Shown: positions 56,009-64,000 of the stretch, piece by piece | Layout: the number at the start of each line of letters is the position of its first letter | How positions within the stretch are numbered: position 1 is the stretch's first letter | Position numbers and translations under genes: made by a program | The notes under the pieces: generated by a model | Databases searched by the model: none | Seen by the model: only the letters and a program-made list of their open reading frames with translations | Told to the model about the DNA's origin: nothing | Assembly: GCA_014239155.1 (NCBI GenBank) | Contig: JAAZZQ010000035.1 | Span: 44,305-108,304 of the forward strand | Source: Lachnospiraceae bacterium | Lineage (GTDB): Bacteria > Bacillota > Clostridia > Lachnospirales > Lachnospiraceae | DNA: 64,000 nt | Direction of reading: 5' to 3'

Positions 56009-57817
56009 ATGAAAAATTTTATATCAAAACATCATAAAATCATATGGTGTATTAGAAACCTGATTCCAATGCTACTGTTTCCAGTTGCAAATTTTTATCT
56101 TTTTGAATGGTACACACACAATCCGTGGGAGTCCATGAAAGTTCCAATCCAATTTCTTAACATTTACCTTTTTGAAGTGCTAATGATTTTGTTTTTCTTT
56201 CTTTTTGGACGCCTAAAATGGTCTCTGCGCCTGCAAAGCGTTTTTTTCATGTTTGTCGGACTGGCGAACTACTACGTCCTAAGTTTCCGCTCTGCACCAA
56301 TTATGCCGTGGGATATCTATTCTGTCAAAACTGCATTGAGCGTTGCCGGAGACTTTAAGTACACGCTCAACCGACAAGCAATTATTGTCCTGATTGGCTT
56401 TGTCCTGTTGATAATCGCAGAGTCTGTCGTTAATCTGGAATTAAAAAGTACTGACAAATGGAAAAAACGTTTCTGGGGAATTCGTATTGTAGGAACCGTT
56501 TTGTTTTTCGCATTGCTGTGCAGCTTCACAAACATGCTCCATCAAGAAAGCACCATCAGCAAATATGGCATGTATGACAAACTTTTTACACCGACTGTCA
56601 TGAGTAAGCGCGATGGCACTGCTGTCGCATTTTTGATGGAATTACAATATATTTCTGTGGACAAGCCCGCTAATTACAGTGCTTCTGCTGTCAGCGAGAT
56701 TCTTGCCCCCTACAGCGAACCAGACAAGACACAAACTGTTTCTGAGAAACTTCCAAATATTATTGTGATTATGAATGAAGCCTTTTCAGACCCTGCTGTG
56801 CTCGGCTCCTTTGAAACCAATGAGGACTACATGCCCTATGTACATTCAATCTTAAATGGAGAAATTCCTAACACCATATCGGGATATCTAAATGTATCTG
56901 TCCTTGGCGGTAACACGGCAAACACAGAATTTGAATTTCTTACTGGAAATACAATGGCATTTTTGCCACATGGAAGTGTGGCATATCAACAATATCTCAA
57001 GCGGGAGATTCCTTCTCTTGCCTCACACTTAAAAGCACTTGGCTATCAGACAATTGCTACACATCCGTACAACAGTACGGGTTGGGACCGAAATAAAGTA
57101 TATCCACTGCTTGGTTTTGATGAAATGTATTTTATCAAAGATTACAAAAACCCAGAACGAATCCGCAAATATGTAAGTGACCGCGCATGTTACGACAAAA
57201 TTATAGACATGTACGAATCCAAACCTGATGGAACCCCATTTTTTGTCTTTAATGTCACTATGCAAAATCACTCTTCCTACACAGAGGAATTTGATAATTT
57301 TAGTCCAGATATCAAAGTGACAGACAGCAAGTCAAAAGCGCTTAACAATTATCTGTCGCTTATGAAAATTTCGGATAATTCCATAAAATATTTGACAGAT
57401 TACTTTTCAAGAGTGCCAGAGGACACTGTTATTGTCTTTTTTGGAGATCACCAGCCGACAAATTCCGTCGTCTCAAATGTATGGAAACTCAATGGAAAAA
57501 ACGGAAATGAACTATCTGTCGAGGACGAGGCAAACAGATATAAAGTCCCTTATTTTATCTGGTGTAATTATGCACTTGAAACAAAAGCCGACGCGGAAAC
57601 CAGTGCAAATTTTCTCGCATCAAATATCCTTGCAGCCGCAGGCATTCCAATGACTGCATATGAGCAATATCTCCATAAGCTATCCGAGAATTATCCAGTA
57701 ATTACATCAATTCGCACAGAAAATTCGACTGGCAAAAGTACTGACACGAAAAATGTAATGGGCGAATTAAACAACTATGCAATCTTACAATATGACTGTA
57801 TCTTTGGCAAAAGATAG
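56009..57817 (+). CDS. LTA synthase-like membrane sulfatase
   Basis: The 602-residue protein resembles lipoteichoic acid synthases, which move glycerol phosphate from phosphatidylglycerol to a growing polymer. Five N-terminal membrane helices (residues about 15-195) are followed by an external sulfatase-type domain (about 245-560). LPNIIVIMNEAFSDP carries a metal Glu, SVLGGNTANTEFEFLTGN carries the nucleophile Thr, and FFGDHQPT carries Asp and His ligands. AAAAGGGG precedes the ATG. The next gene, a YfhO protein, is often linked with LTA glycosylation, so the pair may act together on a cell-surface polymer. Confidence 0.87.
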   Translation: MKNFISKHHKIIWCIRNLIPMLLFPVANFYLFEWYTHNPWESMKVPIQFLNIYLFEVLMILFFFLFGRLKWSLRLQSVFFMFVGLANYYVLSFRSAPIMPWDIYSVKTALSVAGDFKYTLNRQAIIVLIGFVLLIIAESVVNLELKSTDKWKKRFWGIRIVGTVLFFALLCSFTNMLHQESTISKYGMYDKLFTPTVMSKRDGTAVAFLMELQYISVDKPANYSASAVSEILAPYSEPDKTQTVSEKLPNIIVIMNEAFSDPAVLGSFETNEDYMPYVHSILNGEIPNTISGYLNVSVLGGNTANTEFEFLTGNTMAFLPHGSVAYQQYLKREIPSLASHLKALGYQTIATHPYNSTGWDRNKVYPLLGFDEMYFIKDYKNPERIRKYVSDRACYDKIIDMYESKPDGTPFFVFNVTMQNHSSYTEEFDNFSPDIKVTDSKSKALNNYLSLMKISDNSIKYLTDYFSRVPEDTVIVFFGDHQPTNSVVSNVWKLNGKNGNELSVEDEANRYKVPYFIWCNYALETKADAETSANFLASNILAAAGIPMTAYEQYLHKLSENYPVITSIRTENSTGKSTDTKNVMGELNNYAILQYDCIFGKR

Positions 57818-57861
57818 ATTGGAAACTGTTATCGCCGCTGCAAGCGGCACGGAGGACAATT

Positions 57862-60462
57862 ATGAATTTCAAACGATTTAAAATCGGAAAACTACACTGT
57901 GATTTGTTGTATCTATGTTCTTTTTTTCTGCCAGCACTCATTCTGCTCGCAATTTTTATCGTGCAGAAAATATATCCGTTTGGTGATCGCTCTTTTCTTC
58001 ATATTGATATGTATCATCAGTATTTTCCTTTTCTGGTGGAATTTTATCACAAACTAAAAGGCGGTGAAAATCTATTTTTCTCATGGCACACTGGCATTGG
58101 ATCCAATTTTGTCGCACTCTATGCCTACTATCTAGCAAGCCCCTTTAACTGGCTCTGCGTGCTGATTCCTGAGCATTATCTTATGGAATTTCTGTCGTAT
58201 ATGGTTGTTGTAAGAACGGGATTATGCGGTTTGACATTCACCTATTATATTCGTAAGCATTTTAGTAGCAATTCATGGGGTATTTTGTGTTTTTCCCTGT
58301 TCTATGCACTGTCTGGTTTTATGGCTGCCTATAATTGGGATGTTATGTGGCTCGATGTTGTCGTTCTCGCACCACTCGTCATTCTTGGTGTAGAACGGCT
58401 TGTAAACCAGGGAAAATGCTATCTATATTGTATTACTCTTGGCTTGTCTATCTTGTCAAACTATTATCTTTCTATAATGTTATGTATATTTCTTGTACTT
58501 TATTTTATTGTATTATTAATTGCTAGAAACCCTTTGCAAGAAAAAACTTCCGCGCCACTTGCATTCCCGGGATTGGACAACATCAAAAACTTTTATGGTA
58601 AGGCAACCATTCGTTTTGGCGTGTACTCCTTGCTTGCAGGAGGTATGGCGGCAGTTCTTTTGCTGCCCGCGCTTGCCGCACTTCGCTTTACAGAATTTAG
58701 CGATATCAACTTTCCAAGCAAAGTAAAAACATACTTCCCTGTATTTGACATGCTCGCCAGACATTGTTTTAATGTAACTGTTGAGACAGGATTGGACCAC
58801 TGGCCCAATATTTACTGTGGTGTTCTTGTGTTTGTACTACTTCCGTTGTACGTCCTACAGAAAAAAGTCCCCCTGCGGGAAAAGGCACCTAAGCTGCTGC
58901 TGCTCGCCTTTATTTTAGTTAGTTTCTCCACCAATACCCTAAATTTTATCTGGCATGGTCTAAACTATCCAGATTCACTTCCTGCAAGACAATCCTATTT
59001 GTATATATTACTGCTACTTACCATATGCTATGAGGCATTCTTATATTTGCAGGAATACAGCCGTGCAGAACTTGCCGCTGTCTTTGCAGGAGTACTGTTC
59101 TTTCTCCTACTAAGTGAGAAACTATCCGATGATGACGCAATTACAGGCACATGTTTTCTAGTCACTGGCATTTATCTAGCGCTCTATGCCCTCCTAATTT
59201 ACTATCGTAGAAACTGTGGCACACTTACCACACTATTCTGTGTCTGCACAGTGTTTATCACAATAACAGAGTCCGGTATGAACACCTATCTCACCAGCGT
59301 ACCCACAGTGTCAAGAACCACTTATCTCTCTAATTACGATTCCTATCAAACCTTGACGAATCGAACAGTGGAGAACGAAAACAATGATTTTTTCCGATTT
59401 GAAAAGTTTGCGCGCAGAACACAGAATGATGCTATGCTCATTGGCTTTCAAGGCGGTTCTTATTTCTCATCAACTTTAAATTCATTGGTATCAGATTTTT
59501 ATGAGAAATATGGTATGAAAGGCAGTCGGGTCAATTACTGTTATGATGGTGCAACCCCAGTTACTGCGGCGCTTCTTGCCAATCGGTATATGTTATATAC
59601 ATTAGATAGGGGATATGACAATCTCTTTACACTCGTTGATACAGAGGGAAAACTATATTTGTACAAAAATAACTATTCGCTTCCTCTTGGATATGTGGTT
59701 ACTTCTTCTGAAGCCCGTTTTGACACAGCACAAAATGTCACAGAAAATATTCACGAGGAAGACACTGATGAAAAAAACTTAAACCCGATACAACGTCAAA
59801 TCAATCTGGTCCACCGCCTTGGTATTGAAGAAGATATTTTTTCAGAAGTTTCTATTGGCTCTTATGGCAGTCAAGCCGATCTTTACATTGAAGAAGATGG
59901 GCACTACTATGCCTATACCTCCAATACAAAGATTGACACAATTAAGATGCAGTATGAAGAAGAGTCCAAAAGTTTTAGCCAAATTAAGAAAAAATACATC
60001 CTCGATCTTGGCTATCATAACGCAGGCGAGACATTATCCTTCAAATCCGAAAATGGAAAAGACCTTAATCTGACAGCTTACAAAATCAACGAGTCTGTAC
60101 TTAGTGCCTTTGTCAGCCAGTTAAACCATCAAACCATGACAGTTGATTCTTATGATGAGACTTCTCTAAATGGGCATATTGATATTACCACTCCCGGGAA
60201 TCTCGTGTTGTCTATACCATATGATCCGGGCTGGACTTTATATGTGAATGGTGAAAAAACAGATATAAATTTATTTGAAGAAACCTTTATCAGCATTGCG
60301 CTCGACACGGGTTCCCACACAATTGCACTTCGCTATTTTCCAAAGGGTCTTATTCCTGGCATGACTGTCTCTATATTGAGTCTTCTGCTCTTTGCTGCTC
60401 TGTATTATATTACACGAAAACGTGTAAAATCAGCTTGCCATAAATCCGCTTCTAATACTTGA
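57862..60462 (+). CDS. YfhO-family membrane protein
   Basis: The 866-residue protein has about 12-14 membrane helices and a large external segment (residues about 480-830) before a last helix. FGDRSFLHIDMYHQYFPF near residue 48 and WHTGIGSNFVALYAYYLASPFN are the YfhO hallmark, resembling GT-C-fold glycosyltransferases. YfhO adds sugars to lipoteichoic acid in Bacillus and Listeria-type systems. It lies 44 bp after the LTA synthase-like gene with GGAGGA before the ATG. The donor and acceptor here are not known. Confidence 0.87.
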   Translation: MNFKRFKIGKLHCDLLYLCSFFLPALILLAIFIVQKIYPFGDRSFLHIDMYHQYFPFLVEFYHKLKGGENLFFSWHTGIGSNFVALYAYYLASPFNWLCVLIPEHYLMEFLSYMVVVRTGLCGLTFTYYIRKHFSSNSWGILCFSLFYALSGFMAAYNWDVMWLDVVVLAPLVILGVERLVNQGKCYLYCITLGLSILSNYYLSIMLCIFLVLYFIVLLIARNPLQEKTSAPLAFPGLDNIKNFYGKATIRFGVYSLLAGGMAAVLLLPALAALRFTEFSDINFPSKVKTYFPVFDMLARHCFNVTVETGLDHWPNIYCGVLVFVLLPLYVLQKKVPLREKAPKLLLLAFILVSFSTNTLNFIWHGLNYPDSLPARQSYLYILLLLTICYEAFLYLQEYSRAELAAVFAGVLFFLLLSEKLSDDDAITGTCFLVTGIYLALYALLIYYRRNCGTLTTLFCVCTVFITITESGMNTYLTSVPTVSRTTYLSNYDSYQTLTNRTVENENNDFFRFEKFARRTQNDAMLIGFQGGSYFSSTLNSLVSDFYEKYGMKGSRVNYCYDGATPVTAALLANRYMLYTLDRGYDNLFTLVDTEGKLYLYKNNYSLPLGYVVTSSEARFDTAQNVTENIHEEDTDEKNLNPIQRQINLVHRLGIEEDIFSEVSIGSYGSQADLYIEEDGHYYAYTSNTKIDTIKMQYEEESKSFSQIKKKYILDLGYHNAGETLSFKSENGKDLNLTAYKINESVLSAFVSQLNHQTMTVDSYDETSLNGHIDITTPGNLVLSIPYDPGWTLYVNGEKTDINLFEETFISIALDTGSHTIALRYFPKGLIPGMTVSILSLLLFAALYYITRKRVKSACHKSASNT

Positions 60463-60479
60463 CGAAAATGCTGTGAACG

Positions 60480-60720
60480 ATTATTATAAAAACTGGACTG
60501 TTTCGGGAAGCAGGTGTAACTCCTGCGCGAGCCCGTCGCCGTAAGGCACATCCTTGTCATTGTCCTCACTGGAATGCCACAATTCTAGGACAAGCCATTG
60601 GAGTCTCTCTGAGAAGGCTGGTCAATGCAGTGTCAAGCCGAAATATCGAATCAGCCTGATTCTCTGAAGCGTGATTATTATCCACTGCTTCCAACCGCGA
60701 GTGCCGGTTGTAGAGAAAAT
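60480..60720 (+). ncRNA. Cobalamin riboswitch
   Basis: GGGAAGCAGGTGTAACTCC followed by TGCGCGAGCCCGTCGCCGTAA is the conserved core of B12 riboswitches. AAGCCATTGGAG with AAGGCTGG further down forms the remaining core pairing. A terminal stem CAACCG/CGGTTG (about 60698-60717) lies before the ribosome binding site and could sequester or expose it. It precedes a two-gene unit that fits cobalamin uptake. Boundaries are approximate. Confidence 0.85.
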
Positions 60721-60755
60721 TTAATTTATTAAAATATTCAAAGGAGATACAAAAC

Positions 60756-61208
60756 ATGCAGATGAAACACAGAAAAAAAACAATGTCATTCATCCTTTGT
60801 GTGGTGCTGATTGTGGCTATGGCACTCTCTACGACCGGTTGTAATGGCAATCCAAAAAACAAGTCATCCCAAAATGGTTCCCAAGAAAGCACAACATCGG
60901 ATGTCACTGTTCTTGGCGAGGGCAGTACAAGCTTTGCTTTCACAGTTGTTGACTTAGAAGGAAACACAACTGCATTTGAAATTCACACCGACAAAGACAC
61001 TGTTGGCAGCGCACTGCTTGAACTTGGATTGATTGACGGCGATGACAGTGAATATGGCCTATTTGTAAAAACCGTCAACAATATTACAGTTGATTACGAT
61101 AAAGACGGAAAATACTGGGGATTTTATGTCGATGGGGAGTATGCTACTTCCGGCGTAGATACCACTCCAATTACTGCCGGATCAAACTACTCTTTTCAAG
61201 TGGAGTAA
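60756..61208 (+). CDS. DUF4430 (transcobalamin-like) lipoprotein
   Basis: The 150-residue lipoprotein has a basic N-terminus, hydrophobic core and lipobox STTGC (Cys29), then a Ser/Gln/Lys-rich linker and a DUF4430 domain (about 55-150) with DKDTVGSALLELGLI and YWGFYVDGEYATSGVDTTPI. DUF4430 resembles the C-terminal domain of eukaryotic cobalamin carriers. Behind a cobalamin riboswitch and two bases before an ECF S component, it is likely the surface binding partner for B12 or a corrinoid. AAGGAG precedes the ATG. Confidence 0.87.
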   Translation: MQMKHRKKTMSFILCVVLIVAMALSTTGCNGNPKNKSSQNGSQESTTSDVTVLGEGSTSFAFTVVDLEGNTTAFEIHTDKDTVGSALLELGLIDGDDSEYGLFVKTVNNITVDYDKDGKYWGFYVDGEYATSGVDTTPITAGSNYSFQVE

Positions 61209-61210
61209 CT

Positions 61211-61729
61211 ATGAGACTTTCAACAAGAGAAATCGTTGTTTTTGCAATGTTAGGGTCCGTCATGTATGCCTCTAAGATCATTATGGAATTTGCACCCAAT
61301 ATCCATTTGATTGGCATATTTATTGTCGCTTTTACCATTGTCTATCGCAGAAAGGCACTCTATCCAATTTACATTTATGTCCTTTTGACAGGAATGTTCT
61401 ATGGATTTGCGACATGGTGGATACCATATCTGTACTTATGGACTATCCTCTGGGGCGCTGTTATGCTTCTCCCCACAAAAATGCCTCAAAAATTACAACC
61501 ATTCGTATACATGACAGTCTGTGCCGCACATGGATTTTTATATGGAACACTGTACGCACCTGCACAGGCACTTCTATATGGGTTAAGTTTTAAAGGAATG
61601 ATTGCATGGATTATCGCAGGTTTTCCTTTCGACTGTATTCATGGCATTAGCAATTTCTTCTGTGGAATACTAATTCTGCCAATTGCAAAAACTCTACGAA
61701 TTGCAGAACACAATTTGGAAAAATTTTAA
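61211..61729 (+). CDS. ECF transporter S component, cobalamin-type
   Basis: The 172-residue protein has six predicted membrane helices and the S-component layout (STREIVVFAMLGSVMYASKIIMEF at the start; GFPFDCIHGISNFFCGILILPI near the end). S components give vitamin specificity to shared ECF ATPase/T modules, which are not in this window. The riboswitch and lipoprotein partner indicate cobalamin or a precursor. It starts two bases after the lipoprotein stop, so translation is coupled. Confidence 0.87.
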   Translation: MRLSTREIVVFAMLGSVMYASKIIMEFAPNIHLIGIFIVAFTIVYRRKALYPIYIYVLLTGMFYGFATWWIPYLYLWTILWGAVMLLPTKMPQKLQPFVYMTVCAAHGFLYGTLYAPAQALLYGLSFKGMIAWIIAGFPFDCIHGISNFFCGILILPIAKTLRIAEHNLEKF

Positions 61730-61747
61730 TTTCCCATTCATACCAAC

Positions 61748-61779
61748 GGGCAGGGAGTATTTTCCCTGCTCGATTTTTC
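61748..61779 (+). terminator. Terminator of the B12 uptake unit
   Basis: GGGCAGGGA and TCCCTGCTC form the stem, followed by GATTTTTC. It lies 19 bp after the S-component stop codon. Confidence 0.85.
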
Positions 61780-61893
61780 TGCAAAAAATGAAATAAATTC
61801 CTGAAAGAAAATCGAGAAAATACTTGAAAAAACTGAAAAATCACGTAAGATATAAGTATCAATTTATTATTATGAAGAAATGAGGATACCGAA

Positions 61894-63249
61894 ATGTTTA
61901 ATAAAAAAAGTAAATCAGTTCTTATGAAAGCCGTATCAGAATTAAAAAAAGCCGATTATTCCAGAGAACCAGAATTAAATAATATATACAACAGATTATC
62001 TGACGGCAGAAAACAGTTCGCGGAAGTATTTGATAAAAATATTAACGCAGTCATGCAGATTAGTTCTCTTGATCTAACCATGCAACATCAAACACAGAAG
62101 ATCATTGATATCTCCAAAAAAATTGCAAAGGCGACCGAAACCATCTTTGGAACAACCACTGGAAGCACTAATAATCCGCAGGAAGAATTAACCAACACAA
62201 TCATTCAAATCTCAGGCGAGACAGACGAAGTGTATAAAAAGATCGAAGAAGGGCAAGATGAACTGACTGCCATCAAAGAACTATCTTCTCAAACAATTCT
62301 CTCTGCTGGAGAAATGCAGTCAGATATGGATGAGTTGGTTAACATTATCACACATATTAGTTCTATTCTTTCAGGCATTGATACCATATCTCTCCAGACA
62401 AATCTGCTTGCCCTAAATGCTTCTGTGGAAGCGGCAAGAGCAGGTGAAGCTGGAAAGGGATTCGCTGTCGTTGCAGGCGAAATTCGAGAACTTGCGGAAG
62501 AAACTCAGAAATTGACAAAAGACATGGGAACATTTGTAGAAAATATGAAACATGCTTCCAAAAAGAGTGTGCAGAGTTCTACAATCACAATTCAATCTCT
62601 AAATTCAATGGCTGACAAAATTGGCAATGTCTGGGAATTGAATGACGAAAGCAAACGTCATGTGTCACAGATTAATGACTCCATAAGCTCAATGGCATCT
62701 GTCAGCGAAGAGATTAGCAGTTCCATGACAGAGATGGAAAATCAGCTCAACGACAGCACAGATTTTATGCGCAATGTTGGCCGGGATTTAAGGCATGCCA
62801 TAGAACCAGTTATCAATATTGAAAAAACGCTTGATGAATCTGTCAAGAAAATGGGGCGAATGTCAAAAGATGCATTTTATCATATTGAAAATCAAGAGTT
62901 TATTGAATATATGCGCACTGCCATCTCATCCCATCAGACATGGCTAAGCAACCTTAAAAAGATTGTGGACAGTCGCAATGTCACTCCATTACAGCTAGAT
63001 TCTTCCAAATGTGGCTTTGGTCACTTTTACTATGCTGTCACTCCTGATATTCCGGGTGTCCTCCCTATCTGGGAAGAACTGGGGAACAAACACAGGAAAT
63101 TCCATACATATGGGCAGACAGTCATCAATGCAATCAATAATCAGGACTACGGAAAAGCAATGCATGTTTATCGAGAGACTTTAAATTATTCAAAAGAATT
63201 GATTGCAGATATGGAAAAAATTATTCAACTGGCTGAAACTTCTGCGTAG
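61894..63249 (+). CDS. Soluble methyl-accepting chemoreceptor with C-terminal CZB domain
   Basis: The 451-residue protein has no membrane segment. A coiled-coil lead (1-100) precedes the MCP signalling hairpin with its tip at [37 protein letters not shown] (about 165-205). The C-terminal 120 residues form a chemoreceptor zinc-binding domain with the ligand series [17 protein letters not shown] and [11 protein letters not shown] domains sense zinc, pH or hypochlorite through the Cys-Zn site. No other chemotaxis genes are in the window. It is monocistronic and ends at element R4 and a terminator. Confidence 0.9.
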   Translation: MFNKKSKSVLMKAVSELKKADYSREPELNNIYNRLSDGRKQFAEVFDKNINAVMQISSLDLTMQHQTQKIIDISKKIAKATETIFGTTTGSTNNPQEELTNTIIQISGETDEVYKKIEEGQDELTAIKELSSQTILSAGEMQSDMDELVNIITHISSILSGIDTISLQTNLLALNASVEAARAGEAGKGFAVVAGEIRELAEETQKLTKDMGTFVENMKHASKKSVQSSTITIQSLNSMADKIGNVWELNDESKRHVSQINDSISSMASVSEEISSSMTEMENQLNDSTDFMRNVGRDLRHAIEPVINIEKTLDESVKKMGRMSKDAFYHIENQEFIEYMRTAISSHQTWLSNLKKIVDSRNVTPLQLDSSKCGFGHFYYAVTPDIPGVLPIWEELGNKHRKFHTYGQTVINAINNQDYGKAMHVYRETLNYSKELIADMEKIIQLAETSA

Positions 63250-63280
63250 AATTGCCATAAACTTATGTTTGATTGAATAG

Positions 63281-63331
63281 GGCGTCTGTCAGATTGCTGA
63301 CATATTTTATTTTGACGTCCGTGTGCATCAA
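63281..63331 (+). repeat. Structured intergenic element, copy R4
   Basis: GGGCGTC pairs with GACGTCC (one G-U), enclosing the inner TGTCA/TGACA hairpin and the ATATTTTATTT strand, and ends in GTGCATCAAAAAATC directly before a terminator whose stem again contains GAGTAGGG. Confidence 0.7.
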
Positions 63332-63334
63332 AAA

Positions 63335-63366
63335 ATCGAGTAGGGAAATTCCTCTACTCGATTTTA
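63335..63366. terminator. Terminator between the chemoreceptor and rubredoxin genes
   Basis: ATCGAGTAGGG and CCTCTACTCGAT form the stem, with A-run and T-run on either side. It lies between convergent genes. Confidence 0.8.
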
Positions 63367-63373
63367 TATTGTT

Positions 63374-63529
63374 TTACTTTGCAGAAAAAAGTTCTTTCCC
63401 TACAAAACATAATGGACAAACAAAATCTTCTGGTACATCTTCCCATTTTGTTCCCGGCGCGATCCCTCCCTCTGGATATCCTTTCTCTTCATCATACACC
63501 CAATCGCAGACATCACATACATATTTCAT
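63374..63529 (-). CDS. Rubredoxin
   Basis: A 51-residue protein starting MKYVCDVCDWVYDEEKGYPEGG and containing VPEDFVCPLCFVGKELF. The two Cys-x-x-Cys pairs that bind a single iron are in place, as are the aromatic core residues and the acidic surface. It should act as a small electron carrier, often to peroxide- or superoxide-reducing enzymes in anaerobes. AGGAGAGGAA lies before the ATG at 63529. It is monocistronic, convergent with the chemoreceptor gene. Confidence 0.95.
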   Translation of the reverse strand: MKYVCDVCDWVYDEEKGYPEGGIAPGTKWEDVPEDFVCPLCFVGKELFSAK

Positions 63530-63580
63530 GACTTTGTTCCTCTCCTTTTACTATTTTTTGTAGTATGACCCAAATTTCTA

Positions 63581-63671
63581 TTTTATATGCACAGACCCGC
63601 GCGGAAGAAATATACCACTACCGTGGCACACGGGTCCGCGGCGAGTAAAGAGAAAAATTTTCCCCTACTTG
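63581..63671 (-). repeat. Structured intergenic element, copy R5 (reverse orientation)
   Basis: GACCCG pairs with CGGGTC around an inner CCAC/GTGG hairpin and the GAAATATA strand. A TTTTATATGCAC end and GCGAGTAAAGAG on the other side complete the family pattern. It lies about 50 bp upstream of the rubredoxin start. Confidence 0.65.
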
Positions 63672-63674
63672 ATT

Positions 63675-63746
63675 TTATACCCTGCACCACTCTTGCAACC
63701 CACTTTTTACCAATAAGATTCCAATCCCTATGGCTATTTTTAACAT
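63675..63746 (-). CDS. Possible 23-residue hydrophobic peptide
   Basis: An ATG at 63746 preceded by a strong AAGGGGGGAA site opens a 23-codon frame (MLKIAIGIGILLVKSGLQEW and three more residues). The sequence could be a small membrane peptide. Such short frames occur by chance, so only the unusually good ribosome binding site supports it. It ends just before element R5. Confidence 0.3.
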   Translation of the reverse strand: MLKIAIGIGILLVKSGLQEWCRV

Positions 63747-63863
63747 TTTTATTCCCCCCTTATAACAATGGCAGAAAGTCCCCAGAGGCACCTTCCTTTT
63801 GTACACCCCAAATTGTCCTTTGTCCCCCTTCAATGTCGTCAACTTAAGCCGAAAATCTGGTAA

Positions 63864-64000
63864 CTATAAATTTATGCGTATACAAAAACCATTTGTTATT
63901 CCGTGATGACTCACTTTCCTCTTAAAATGTCTGTCTGGACGAATAATGGATCTTATGTTTTTGACGCGCTGAATCAACTGCTGCAGTTTATCCTTGTAAC
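63864..64000 (-). CDS. Possible C-terminal end of a gene beyond the right edge
   Basis: A 45-codon open frame enters from the right edge and stops at TAG (63864-63866). The encoded tail is basic (KDKLQQLIQRVKNIRSIIRP, then DRHFKRKVSHHG and FCIRINL) and reads as plausible protein. I cannot assign a family. The frame is short enough to be chance. Confidence 0.35.
   Translation of the reverse strand, partial: YKDKLQQLIQRVKNIRSIIRPDRHFKRKVSHHGITNGFCIRINL

Noticed and set aside
60698..60717. Intrinsic terminator in the cobalamin leader
   Set aside because: The CAACCG/CGGTTG stem lacks a following T-run, so control at the translation level is more likely than termination.

Overview
The window looks like chromosome from a low-GC, spore-forming Firmicute of the gut Clostridia, most like Lachnospiraceae. 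The reasons are the AT-rich intergenic DNA, strong AAGGAGG ribosome binding sites, spoIIM and spoVB-like sporulation genes, glycolytic and recA/rny/rimO gene orders typical of Clostridia, lipoprotein signal peptides, and a glycan-foraging locus. No rRNA, tRNA, CRISPR array, phage or complete insertion sequence was seen.

Positions 1-27200 form an accessory carbohydrate region. Its core (7521-26799) reads as a complete route for host N-glycans. A secreted GH85 endo-beta-N-acetylglucosaminidase lipoprotein would release the glycan. A solute-binding lipoprotein and two CUT1 permeases (no ATPase gene in the locus) would import it. Two cytosolic GH38-type alpha-mannosidases would trim it, and a GH130 phosphorylase would split the Man-beta-1,4-GlcNAc core. 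A ROK sugar kinase and a mannose-6-phosphate-isomerase-like fusion would feed the products into glycolysis. Two LacI-family paralogues (1604 and 20511) and a GntR/UTRA regulator with a striking operator (24074-24119) are the likely controls. A PfkB 2-keto-3-deoxygluconate kinase, an HTH-PfkB kinase, a membrane-anchored HtrA protease and a truncated transglutaminase-like gene flank the locus.

Positions 27200-36650 hold a metallophosphoesterase, a vanG-type cluster (vanR-vanS, then vanG-vanT) with no vanXY gene, and a two-gene unit of unknown function (a 568-residue protein and a Sel1-repeat protein).

Positions 37000-56000 are mostly housekeeping on the minus strand: gap-pgk-tpiA; mnmA; nudF-spoIIM-xerD; recA-recX-rny with LexA-type boxes; and yicC-remA-rpoZ-rimO-pgsA, in which the usual gmk is absent. 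PHP phosphatase, flippase and DAHP synthase genes lie on the plus strand.

Positions 56000-64000 carry an LTA-synthase-like sulfatase, a YfhO protein, a cobalamin riboswitch upstream of a DUF4430 lipoprotein and an ECF S component, a soluble CZB chemoreceptor, and a rubredoxin.

Two dispersed intergenic families stand out. The first is a MITE of about 135 bp with 5'-GTAA inverted ends and 8-bp target duplications (six copies, one nested inside another), resembling IS66-type termini. The second is a Y-shaped structured element (about eight full or partial copies) whose stems change sequence but keep pairing, lying mostly next to terminators. I do not recognise the second family.
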